Of a stretch of 64,000 bases of DNA, positions 11,687-21,763 are shown in pieces (the first letter of the stretch is position 1; each line of letters starts with the position of its first letter). The DNA is taken from positions 5,444,043 through 5,508,042 of the forward strand of contig CM077155.1 of NCBI GenBank assembly GCA_039583875.1. The letters run 5' to 3'. This stretch comes from Platanthera guangdongensis (taxonomy: Eukaryota; Streptophyta; Magnoliopsida; Asparagales; Orchidaceae). A program made the position numbers and the translations under genes. The notes beneath the pieces are model-generated. The model searched no databases, was not told where the DNA came from, and worked only from the letters and a program-made list of their open reading frames with translations.

Positions 11687-12125
11687 ACACCAGAAGAAGC
11701 TGTGTCGACACTTATGAAGACTTGTGTAGACACTGGAGAAAAGCTGTGTCGACACCTGGAGTCAATTGTGTAGACACTTGGAACGGCTGTGTCGACACCA
11801 GAAGAAACCGTGTCGACACACAGAGGCAGTGTTGACACTCAGAAAAGCTTAGTCGACATCAATTGTGTCGACATACAGAGGCAGTGTAGACACACAGAAG
11901 ACCTTGTCGACATCAACTGTGTCGACACACATGACTTGTGTCGACACATAGCAGAGTTTCAATAAAGTTGATTTTTGTGAAGAGAAGAAGTGACTCTGTC
12001 GACACACAGAACTAGTGTCGACACATTCTATAGAAGCTATGTCGAGAAGCAGTGTCAACACCAAGGGAGCTGTGTCGACAACACCAAGGCTTATGTCGAC
12101 ACTTAGTCTACTTGTGTCGACACAT
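11687..12125 (+). repeat. GTGTCGACAC palindrome array in the LTR of C
   Basis: Perfect and near-perfect copies of the 10-bp palindrome recur about every 20-35 bp, separated by AGAAG-type purine-rich spacers. Many degenerate copies are CG to CA or TG changes (GTGTAGACAC, GTGTCAACAC), as expected from loss of methylated cytosine. The array ends about 160 bp upstream of the TATA box. Confidence 0.95.
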
Positions 12126-12281
12126 GATGAAGTTCAGATTCAACACTTTGCTAACAGAGAGAGAGTTTCAAGAAGTGCCTGGAAGACTTGACAGCTGCCA
12201 TAACAAACCGGTCTACTGCAACTGTCAGAGCTGTCAGAAGTTCGTTAGAAACCGGATCAGCCAGTTACCATGCAGGAAGTC

Positions 12282-12289
12282 TATATAAA
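12282..12289 (+). promoter_or_regulatory. TATA box of the LTR promoter (element C)
   Basis: TATATAAA lies between the palindrome array and the hairpin string. Equivalent boxes occur in B (20750-20757, 31026-31033) and S (45150-45157), so RNA probably starts about 30 bp downstream. Confidence 0.7.
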
Positions 12290-12785
12290 GACATTCTCTA
12301 TCAACAGAAGAAGATACACATACACATGAGATAAAAAGGGAGAAAACACGAAAAACAGAAGAAGATTTTCAACAGAAGATCTAAGAAGACATTCTCAAGT
12401 GGTGATCTACTCAGAGTTTATCAAGAGAATTCAAAGAAGAATTCAGAAGAATCTTCAGAAGAATTTGGAGAGAGAGAGCTCCATCTATTCAAGTGAAGAA
12501 AGGGACTTACATTAACAAGTCTCTGAAGTGCAGATTCTGAACCAGTCTGCCAAGAAGATTTCAGATTGATTTCTGAGTTTCAAGAAAGAAGCTGATTGAA
12601 GATCAACTTCAAAGGAGATCAACCCTACTGTGTTCAGATTCAAGAAGCCTTGAAGAAAGCTAAGATAGGTTGATCTCTAACATTAGATTCTTTTAAGAAC
12701 TGATCAAGAAACCTTCCATACTTTCTCTCTCAACCAAGGTGGTGGTAAATTTCAAATTTACATCTATTTTTAGTAGGATATTTTT

Positions 12786-13030
12786 AAGATCTGAGTTATA
12801 AGCCTGATTTATAATGGCTGAGTTATAGGAGATTAAGTTCTCTGAGTGGTAGGCCTTGTTGAAGGCTGAGGTAGGGCTGAGAGCCTGAGTTGTAGGAGAT
12901 TTTCATCTCTGAGTTGTAGGCCGTATTGAAGGCTGAGGTAGGGCAGATTGCCTGGGCTGTAGGAGTGTGGACTCACTCTAAGTTGTAGGAGCCTTGTTTG
13001 GGTTCTGAGCTATAAGATCTGCGGATCTGA
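12786..13030 (+). other. String of about ten short hairpins with a constant linker (LTR of C)
   Basis: Successive units pair as AGCC/GGCT, GAGA/TCTC, GGCCT/AGGCT, GGCT/AGCC, GAGAT/ATCTC, GGCC/GGCT, GGCA/TGCC, GAGTG/CACTC, GAGCC/GGGTT and AGATC/GATCT. They are joined by linkers close to TGAGTTGTAGG. It lies downstream of the TATA box, so it would be in the RNA. I derived the pairs by eye. Confidence 0.75.
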
Positions 13031-13286
13031 GGAGAAGGAAAGAAGTTAGGCTGAATCTAACACACTGCTAGATAGGCGAAGGGGGAAAGTGGATGTACCC
13101 AGACCTTGGGGAACCACTATAAATCAGTGTGCCATCTGTGATTGTGTGTGGTATTGTTATTTCTTTGTTGTGATAGCTGTAGAACTATATGTTTCTTTTA
13201 ATTAACTGAATTAATATTTTGCCTTAGAAGGAAAAAGAATTGAACCTATTCACCCCCCTCTAGTTGTTTAGGAACCAATTCTTTCA

Positions 13287-16200
13287 AGGACCACTCATAA
13301 TACTAATACTCATAGGGGGAGTGTTCTAACACAATACCAAGGACCCAAACGTGTTTGGGTTCCTAAGGCTAACTGATTATGATTGCATGTATGTCCAAAG
13401 GCTACCAAAACGCCTATCTGGTATTTGAAAAGTGGATGATCTCGGCAGATGACCACGACAAGAAGCTTACTTCAGAATTACTCTCCAGTCCTGAACGGAC
13501 CAAAGCTCATCTTTGGAGGTTTAGACCGAGGAATCACTAAAGGCTACGGTATGATCACTAACGGTAGTGTATCCTTCTCAGATGTAGCTTATGTTGAAGG
13601 ATTGGAACACAATATTAGCATAAGCCAACTCTGTGATAAAGGATACATAGTTGAGTTTTATGCTGATAAGTGCTTGATAAAAATCTGTTGATAATATGAA
13701 AATGATTCTATCCAGCACTCAAAGCAGGAACATATTTTGTTTAAATTTCATTTGTATAGACTCTTCTACACCAGTGTGCTTTTTAGCAAAAGATAGTGCA
13801 TCTCTCGGTGACCAATGACACAAGAGACTAGCACATATTAATTACAAAACCATTAATAAGTTATTTACACTGAATTTAGTACGTGATGTCTCAAATGTCA
13901 AGTACGTCAAAGATAGACTTTGTCAAGCATGCATAAAAGGCAAGCAAACAAGGGCTACCTTTAAAAACATTATTGGGAAAGATTCGAATAGATGTCTCCA
14001 TCTACTCCATATGGACTTGTTTGGTCCACTGCAAATTAGAAGTTTGGGAGGTAAGGATTATACGTTACTAATTGTTGATGATTACTCGCGATTTGCGTGG
14101 GTGTTCTTTCTGAAACACAGTCAAATACCTTCGAAATCTTTACTAATTTTGTCAAGCAAGTCCAAAATAAATACAACTGTTCCATAGTCAAAATCAGAAG
14201 TGACAATGGTACAGAGTTCAAGTCTGGGGCCATGACAGAACTCTATAAAAGCTTGGGTTTCTTTCATGAGTTTTCCTCTCCTCGCAGTCCACAACAGAAC
14301 AGAGTGGCTGATAGAAGGAATAGAACACTCATAGAGGCTTGCAGGACCATGTTGAGTGATGCCTCACTTCCAGAATACTTCTAGGCTGAAGCCGTCAACA
14401 CTGCATGCCATGTGCAAAATCGAGCACTCATTAACAAAAACCATGATAAGACACCTTACAAAATTCTAAAGGGCAGAAAACCGACTGTCTCATATTTTAG
14501 AATTTTTGGTTGTAAGTGCTTTGTGCTTAACAATGACAAGTATCATACGACCAAGTTTAGTGAAAAAAGTTTTGAAGGTATTTTTATAGGATATAGTAGC
14601 TATAGTAAGGCTTACATGACATTTAATAGAAAAACTCTGGTTGTAGAAGAATCAATATATGTTGTATTTGATGAGATGAGCTTGCTGCAAGACAACTCTT
14701 CTAGTGTGCTAATTGAAGATGCAGGTACAAAGTTGAAAGAACTTAGCCTGGATGAACCGTCTGAAGACAAAAGTGAAAAGTTCATCAAGATCACCACTCC
14801 AACCCCTATTGGAGAGGCTGATGATCAAGATGAAGAAATCATCCAAGTTAATGAAGTCACTCTAGTGATCGAAGACAATCCAAATGAAAGGACCCTAGAA
14901 CTCAAATATCTGAAGGATCACCCCATGGACCAAATACTAGGAGATCCCCGGGATGGTGTCAGAACTCATAGAGGTACAACTAACGAGAATTTATATTTAA
15001 GTTTTCTCTCATAGGTTGAACCAAAGAATTTTGAGCAAGCAAACTCAAACGCATCTTGGATAATGGCGATGGAAGAAGAAGTAAATCAGTTCAAACGCTG
15101 CCAAGTATGGAAACTTGTTCCAAGACCCAAAGGTAAGAACGTCATCAGGACAAAATGGGTCTACAGGAACAAGATGGACGAGGATGGAATGATCATAAAG
15201 AACAAGGCCAGACTCGTCGCTAAAGGATATCGTCAAGAAGAAGGAATCGACTTCGACCAGACATACGCTCCAGTGGCAAGGATGGAGGCAATCAGGTTAT
15301 TCCTAGCATATGCTGCTCTTAAGGGCTTCACCGTCTATCAAATGGACATGAAGTCTGCCTTCCTTAATGGTGACATAAAGGAAGAGGTATATGTGGAACA
15401 ACCTCCAGGTTTCATTGATTCTAACTTTCCTGATTATGTTTACTTATTACATAAAGCTTTATATGGTCTGAAACAAGCTCCTCGAGCTTGGTATGAGACC
15501 CTATCTAGCTTTCTACTTGAGAACAAGTTCATAAGAGGAAAGATAGATAAGACATTATTTCTTAGGAAAATAAAAGGCAAGATTTTGCTAGTGCAAATGT
15601 ATGTCGACGACATTATTTTTGGCTTTACTGACGACAACCTCTGCAAGAAGTTTTCAAAACTTATGCAAGGAAAGTTTGAAATGAGCAGTATAGGAGAGCT
15701 GAAGTATTTCTTAGGGATTCATATGAAACAATCTGAAGATGGAATTTTCATCTCGCAGACCAAGTTCACCAAAGAGCTAATTAAGAAATTCAGAATGAAG
15801 AACGCAACCTCGATGAGGACTCCAATGGGTTCAGCTATGTCTCTGGACAAGGATGAAAAAGGAAACCTTTTGATGAAACCAAGTATAGAAACATAATTGG
15901 ATCCTTGCTCTACCTCACTACCAGTAGACATGACATAATGTTTTCAACATGTGTACGTGCTAGATTTCAGGTGAACTCTAAGGAATCTCACTACGCGGCT
16001 GCAAAGCGGATTTTGAGATACCTTAAAGGTACACCAAATCTTGACTTATGGTACCCAAGAAGTAATGATAATGAGCTAATTGGTTTTTCAGATGCAGATT
16101 TTGCAGGTAGCAAAGACGACAGGAAAAGCACTTGCGGGACTTGCCAATTCCTAGGAAGAAGGCTTATCTCCTGGAGCAGCAAGAAGCAGAACTGTGTTGC

Positions 16201-16546
16201 AATCTCAGCAGTTGAGTCAGAGTATATCTCTGTAGGCAGTTGTTGTGCACAGCTGCTATGGATAAAGAATCAATTTCAAGATTACAATATGAAGTTCCAG
16301 AACATTCCATTGTTTTGCGACTCTTCTAGCGCAATTGCAATAGCCAATAACCCAATCTCGCATAGCCGGACAAAACACATAGAGCTCATGTATCACTTCA
16401 TCCGGGAGTATGTGGAGCATGGGGACATAGATCTACAATATGTCTCTACAGACAGGCAGATTACAGACATTTTCACAAAGCCGCTGGACGAGACCAAGTT
16501 CTCGTTCTTCAAAACAGAACTTGGCATGCTCAACAAAGAAGGTTAG
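13287..16546 (+). pseudogene. Pol of copia element D: protease remnant, integrase, reverse transcriptase, RNase H
   Basis: The 5' part of D lies beyond the insertion of C. Protease is dead: the usual WYLDSGCS reads WYLKSG-stop at about 13420. Integrase has HMDLFGP and RSDNGTEF, but the catalytic Glu region reads VADRRNRT instead of VAERKNRT. There is a frameshift near 14110, a stop after SLPEYF (14382) and a stop near 15012. RT (15063-15896) keeps YVDD (15600-15611) and [12 protein letters not shown] frameshift near 15895 separates it from the RNase H part (15905-16546), with SDADFAG, ESEY and the usual copia end DIFTKPLDETKFSFFK. The gene is clearly inactive. Neighbours: array spacer, then ORF3. 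Confidence 0.88.
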
Positions 16547-17122
16547 AGAAGGTGGACTCACAAGAAAGCTCAGAGATCAAGAATCAGTCAAAAGTTGAAA
16601 TTCTACAAATTTCTAACTTTTTGACTCGAGTAAAAAGTAAACTACACGAGTAAGAAAATGACCTACTCGAGTAGCTTATCAGCCACTCGAGTAACCTACT
16701 CGAGTAGTAGAATGACCAACTCGAGTAATAAAGCTTCACTCTAGTACTTCAATATAACTACTCGAGTACTTTCAGACATCACTTGAGTACTTCCAGCTGT
16801 CTCCACTCGAGTACCTCCATATCTTCACTCGAGTACTGACAAGTCTCTCGAGTATCTGACAGACAAACTTTCTACCTTGATTCAAATTTCTTTATTCGGA
16901 ACCCAAGGCTTATGCCGCCCTCTCCTAGGTATGTAAGCTTTATTTATTTCTTAATAAGAGAAAAATTAGGGTTATATAAGTCGAAATGTCCGGAATTTAC
17001 TCTCTACACGAATCAAAACTCCCTCTCTCGAGTAAGCCACTAGACGTTTCATCTTCCGTCGAAAGTTGCAGTGCACGCGCCATCTTCCTCCCTGCCGCAA
17101 ATATGTCTCCAATTTTTAGATC
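16547..17122 (+). other. Pol-ORF3 spacer of element D with an ACTCGAGT palindrome array
   Basis: Between about 16620 and 16860 the XhoI-like core CTCGAG, mostly as ACTCGAGTA, recurs every 12-30 bp. This is the same motif as in the LTR of D (43793-43992, 46021-46560). Downstream there is an AT-rich stretch with no array and then the ATG of ORF3, so the array could act as an upstream regulatory block of ORF3. Confidence 0.85.
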
Positions 17123-18730
17123 ATGGCCTCTTCCTCCAAGATTGGCATCGGTTCAGAACTAGTTGCCGCTGGTATCGCCGAAATTTCAGATGATTTCCGA
17201 AACCTTCTGATACTTCTCGACACCGCCGGCCTCACCTTCGTTCTACAAGAGCCATGTAAAATCTTGTTTCTAGAAGTTGCAGAGTTCTTCAAGAATGTCC
17301 AAGTCAAGAGACATGGAACAGTTCTCAAGTCCAGAGTTAGAGGAATCAAAATCAAAATCACCAAAACCTCTGTTTCTCAACTTCTTCAACTGCCGATTAT
17401 TGATGAAGAGGATGATCTCGGTCCTGAAGAATTTGACAGGAACTGTATGTTCTGTGGAATTTCTCCAGATATAGAATACATCAAAAGATCTGACCTGAAT
17501 CCCGAAGGAAAATTGTTAGTGGATATCATAGGCAAAGTTATTCTCTGTAAAACCAGTTCCATCAGGGATATCTCTCTCCACTTCTTTGATATCATGCAAG
17601 TTATAGTCTGCAGGAAGAAATTTCAGTTTGGGATGATGATTCTGGACAAGATAAAGGATTATTTCTCTCCTCCTCCAGGAGATTAATCCTGAGGTGTTCA
17701 ACTTCTCCAAAGGGACTGTTCTTCAACACATGAAGAAAGTCTCTATCTCTTCCATTCAAAGATGGGAGTTGAAAATTCAGAACACAGTTCAAGCTGCCAA
17801 AGCTCAAGAGCTTCCATCTATAGAGAATAGGACCCCATCTCGCTCTCCACTTCAGGTTGCCAGCTCCTCTGGTATAACTATTGAGGGGGAGTCTACTCAT
17901 TCTGTTCCAGCAAGGATGCCTACACCTCCAGCTATTAAATCACCTCCACCTCAGACTCCTGAAGAAATTCCATCTGAAACCCAACTTCAAGAAAACCTAC
18001 TATCAACTAAAGTAGCAATCATTGAGATGATTGAAGAACTGACTGCTGATGAACCCATTCCCCCTCTTACAAAAGAAACAACTACTGAAGTTCCAAAGCC
18101 ATCCACTCCAATACCATCTCCATCAAATACTCCATCTCCCAACCAGTCTCCTGCTACACACAAAGAGCAGGATGACACCATCTTCATTTCTGGTGAGCAA
18201 TCTCCTGAACCAGCTGAAGCTCCACCGAGAACCTTGGACTTCACCATGCCCACAGTCATTGATGAAGGGGATGCCCTGATTCATACTTCCAGAGTAAGAG
18301 CTCAGTCTCTATTGAAGATATATCTCCATGGGTTGCTCCTTCTCCTCCAGTTTGCTTTACTGTTGCTCCTCCTGTTACTGCTGCTCCTACCAATGAGTTG
18401 ATGAATCAATTTGTACTTCTGCTTCAAGAACAAAGGACATATTTTGATGCTTCTCTCAAAGCTGTTACTGAGAAAGTCACTGCTCTAGAGACTGAGATGA
18501 GCAAGGGATTTACTGAGATCAAGCACAATACAGATCAGCTCAGACATCTCTTTCAAATTGGTGGAAAAGCTGTAGATCACACTATTACTAGTGTTTGTCA
18601 AGTCATGGAGCAAGGTGTGACTCTTGCAAATAATCAGATAGAATTAGATAAGAGAGCTGAAGCTACAAAGATGAAGATTTGTGAAGAAGTTGGAACTTTC
18701 AAAGATGATGCCATCAATACACTGACTCTA
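17123..18730 (+). pseudogene. Third ORF of element D, N-terminal and middle part (cut by E)
   Basis: The start Met (MASSSKIG) is the first ATG after the array spacer. The N-terminal part (about 180 residues) contains VAEFF, VRGIKIKIT, LLQLP and LLVDIIGKVILCK. It matches the N-terminal parts of the ORF3 of B and E and resembles the plant-transposon domain found next to Athila and Sirevirus elements (family assignment inferred). A Pro/Ser/Thr-rich middle follows, then a helical segment (18398-18730) with coiled-coil character (ALETEMSKGFTEIKHNTDQL). There are frameshifts near 17685 and 18400. The C-terminal part resumes at 42544 on the far side of E. Function is unknown. Confidence 0.75.
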
Positions 18731-18984
18731 TAAAAGTAAGGAGTTAGATCTGGAATACTCTAGAGGGGGGGGGGGGTGAATAGAGTATTCTTTAAATCTT
18801 ATATAGCTTTTGCTGTAATTAAAAACTGCAGAAATAAAACTAATAAAGCAGATACACAGCAGTCCTAGTTAGCACAAACACATCAAGAACAAATGAAAGG
18901 GCAACCAGACAACACAAGAAATTATAGTGGCTCCCCAACCTGGTTACATTCACTCTTCTACCACCCTAGTAGGAATCCACTCAG

Positions 18985-19075
18985 ATTTTTGATCAGGTGC
19001 CTGACACCAATGAGCTTTTGATCAGGTGCTCAAAAACCAAACCTCAAGTCTTTTGATCAGGTGACTTGCAACCAG
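18985..19075 (-). other. Three hairpins with a constant loop ACCTGATCAAAA (LTR of E)
   Basis: On the element strand the loop ACCTGATCAAAA occurs three times, closed by different complementary stems: CAAGTC/GACTTG, TGAGC/GCTCA and a weaker CAGG/TCTG. The same block is at 40843-40931 and a related one is in F. Confidence 0.75.
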
Positions 19076-20012
19076 GAATAACTTTTGAAGGGACTTATAA
19101 CCCTTTATACAGAGAGGGGATGAGAGATGATATTGTCTTCTCTTTCTCAATATACAACTGAGAAGACTTAATGGATATGGTGGTAGCAAATAGCTCCCCC
19201 TGAGATATAGAATGGTTCAGGATATCTGGAGCCTTGCTTCCGGGTGATAGGCCTTCAGTGTTTTAGCCTTGACCAGGAAGTATTCAGGAACTTCTTGACA
19301 GGTGAATTTGTTGTTGTCCTTTGAAGTGTCCTGGAGTGTTGAAGAAAGAATACTCTTGATTTTGATTTAGTGTTTTTCTTCTTCTTCAGATAGATAATGT
19401 TCTTTTAGTCTAGGGCTTCTTTCCTGTATCAGAGTTCTGTCCAGAGAGAGAGAGCACAAAAAATTCCTTGATTCAGACTGATTATCGTACATAATGTTTG
19501 TCTATCTGTGTCTATGTGTGTATCTCCAGGAAAAGAGAGAAAATATTCTTTTATATTTCCTGTCAAAAAGTTCTCTTTCGAAATTTGAATTCCTCTACAT
19601 TAATTGCTGACGGCCTTGAGAATAAACTGTATTGATTTATTTCCCCAACTGTCCCATGGAAAAACGACAAGCAATAATCCTGGAGAAGACCATAATCAAT
19701 GTTATGTCTAACGGTTATATTCAGAGAATATTTTTGCATTGATTACTCAGGAATTATTGCAATAGGAAGGGGACAGAATGAAGGAAATAACTAAGTCTGG
19801 ATTCATCAAACAAAGAACAAAAATCGTCGAGCTGAGTCCACAATTCGTCGAGCTGAGAAGCTGTGTTTGTCGACTAGATGACTTCTGTTCGTCGAGCTGA
19901 GTTCCAAGATCGTCGAGAAGAGAGCAGAACTGCATTCTCTAGAAACTTTGACAATTCTATGTATGGAGTTCGTCGAGCTGATAACTGGTTTCGTCGACTG
20001 AAGTTCAGCAAA

Positions 20013-20017
20013 GTATT
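20013..20017. other. Target-site duplication GTATT of element B (left)
   Basis: GTATT directly precedes the LTR of B and recurs directly after its 3' LTR (31961-31965). It proves the boundaries and that B inserted into the LTR of E. Confidence 0.92.
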
Positions 20018-21684
20018 TGTTGGGTATATTGGAAAATGTGTAGCAGATTTGAAGAAGCCTCACCTTACTCAATAATATGCATCAAGGTGTATTCGATGTT
20101 GTTTTGAGTTTATATGTGCAGGTTAAGAAAATGCAGGAATGCAGGAAAAAGTTTCTAAGTCCATGAGTCGACACCAGAAGAAGCTGTGTCGACACTTATG
20201 AAGGATTTTGTCGACACTAGAGAAAAGCTGTGTCGACACTTGGAGTCAATTGTGTCGACACTTGGAAAGGCTGTGTCGACACCTGAAGAAACTGTATCGA
20301 CACATAGAGGCAGTGTCGACACACAGAGAAGCTTAGTCAACATCAACTGTGTCGACACACAGAGAAGCTTAGTCGACATCAACTGTGTCGACACACAGGA
20401 CTTGCGTCGACACACAACAGAGTTTCAACAAAGTTAATATTTCTGTAAAGAGAAGAAGTGACTGTGTCGACACTCAGAATTAGTGTCGATACATTCTACA
20501 GAAGCTGTGTCGAGAAGTAGTGTCAACACCAAAGGAGCTGTGTCAACACCACCAAGGCTTGTGTCGACACTTAGTCTACTTGTGTCGACACATGATGAAG
20601 TTCAGTCTCGAAACTTTACTGACAGAGACAGAGTTTCAAGAAGTGACTGGATGACTTGACAGCTGCCATTACCAACCAGTCTACTACAACTGTCAGTGCT
20701 GTTAGAAGTTTGTTAGAAATCGAATCAGCCGGTTATCATGGAGGAAGTCTATATAAAGGCATTCTCCATCTACCGAATAAATAGATGAAAAAAAGGAGAA
20801 TACACATACAGTTACATTAAAACAGAAGAAGATTTTCATCAGAAGATCTAAGAAGATATTTGGAGAGAGAGAGAGATCCATCTATCGAAGTGAAGAAAGA
20901 GACTTATATCAACAAGTCTCCTACGTGCAGATTCTGAACCAGTCTGCCAAGAAGGATTTAGTTTGAGATCTGAATTTCAAGAAAGAAGCTGATTGAAGAT
21001 CAACTTCAAAGGAGATCAACTCTACTGAGTTCAGATTCAAGAAGCTTTGAAGAAAGCTAAGAGTGGTTGTTCTCAACCATTAGATTCTTCCAAGAACTGA
21101 TCAAGAAACCTTCCATCCTTTCTCTCTCTACCAGGGTGGTGGTATATTACAAACTTAAATCTATTTTCTGTAGGATCTTTATAAGATCTGAGTTGTAAGC
21201 CTGATTTATAAAGGCTGAGTTGTAGGAGATTAATTTCTCTGAGTGGTAGGCCTTGTTGAAGGCTGAGGTAGGGCTGTGAGTCTTAGTTGTAGGAGATTGT
21301 TATCTCTGAGTTATAGGCCTTGTTGAAGGCTGAGGTAGGGCAGGTTACCTGAGCTGTAGGAGTGTGGACTCACTCTGAGTTGTAGGTGCCTTGTTTGGGT
21401 TCTGAGCTATAAGATCTGCGGATCTGAGGTGAAGAGAAGAAGTTAGGCAGAATCTAGCACACTGCTAGATAGACGAAGGGGGAAAGTGGATGTACCCAGA
21501 CCTTGGGGAACCACTATAAAACTGTGTGCAATCTGTGATTGTGTGTAATTTTGTGAATTCTGTGATTGTGGTAGCTGTAGAATTGATAGATTAATTTGAT
21601 TATCTAAATAAATATTCTGCCTTAGTGTAAAAAGGAATTGCACCTATTCACCCCCCTCTAGGTGTTTAGGAATCAATTCTTTCA
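20018..21684 (+). mobile_element. Element B (Sirevirus-type copia), 5' LTR
   Basis: It starts TGTTGGGTATATTGG, ends CAATTCTTTCA and is followed by a primer-binding site. The length is 1667 bp against 1740 bp for its 3' LTR; the difference is explained by fewer units in the palindrome array. A GTGTCGACAC array spans 20167-20592, the TATA box is 20750-20757, the hairpin string is about 21180-21430 and the conserved GTGG...CCAC block with TATAAA is 21486-21520. Confidence 0.94.
20167..20592 (+). repeat. GTGTCGACAC palindrome array, 5' LTR of B
   Basis: Same motif and spacing as in C. A higher-order unit (GAAGCTTAGTCGACATCAAC followed by TGTGTCGACAC) is present twice here and more often in the 3' LTR. 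Confidence 0.95.
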
Positions 21685-21686
21685 AG

Positions 21687-21699
21687 TGGTATCAGAGGG
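21687..21699 (+). other. Primer-binding site of element B
   Basis: TGGTATCAGAGGG, two bases after the LTR end; initiator Met-tRNA type. Confidence 0.93.
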
Positions 21700-21763
21700 A
21701 GGTTCCTTAAAGATAGACTTAACAGTCTGAGTGAGATCTGTAAGGCAGAATTAAGATAAAGAA

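Larger units (their letters stand above)
11535..13286 (+). mobile_element. Element C (Sirevirus-type copia), 3' LTR
   Basis: It starts TGTTGGGTACATTGG and ends ...CCAATTCTTTCA, the same ends as the LTRs of B. No primer-binding site follows, so this is the 3' LTR. The order is: palindrome array, TATA box (12282-12289), hairpin string (12786-13030), a conserved GTGG...CCAC block (13089-13120) and a C-rich CACCCCCCTCTAG block. The element sits in the protease region of D. AGGAC follows the LTR and is the presumed target duplication; its partner is outside the window. Confidence 0.88.
18731..20017 (-). mobile_element. Element E (Sirevirus-type copia), left = 3' LTR, first part
   Basis: It matches the right LTR of E (40585-42538) in the same orientation. 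Its outer end reads TAAAAGTAAGGAG where the right copy reads TGAAAGTGAGGAG, a TG to TA change at the terminal dinucleotide. The target duplication is CTCTA (18726-18730) against CTATA (42539-42543). It contains a poly-G tract, the GTGG...CCAC block, three constant-loop hairpins (about 18985-19075) and the start of a TCGTCGA array. B interrupts it at 20017. Confidence 0.88.

Noticed and set aside
11687..12125. Regularly spaced repeats suggesting a CRISPR array or satellite
   Set aside because: The repeat unit is 10 bp, the spacers are short and similar to each other, and the array recurs at the same place in LTRs of a plant retrotransposon family.
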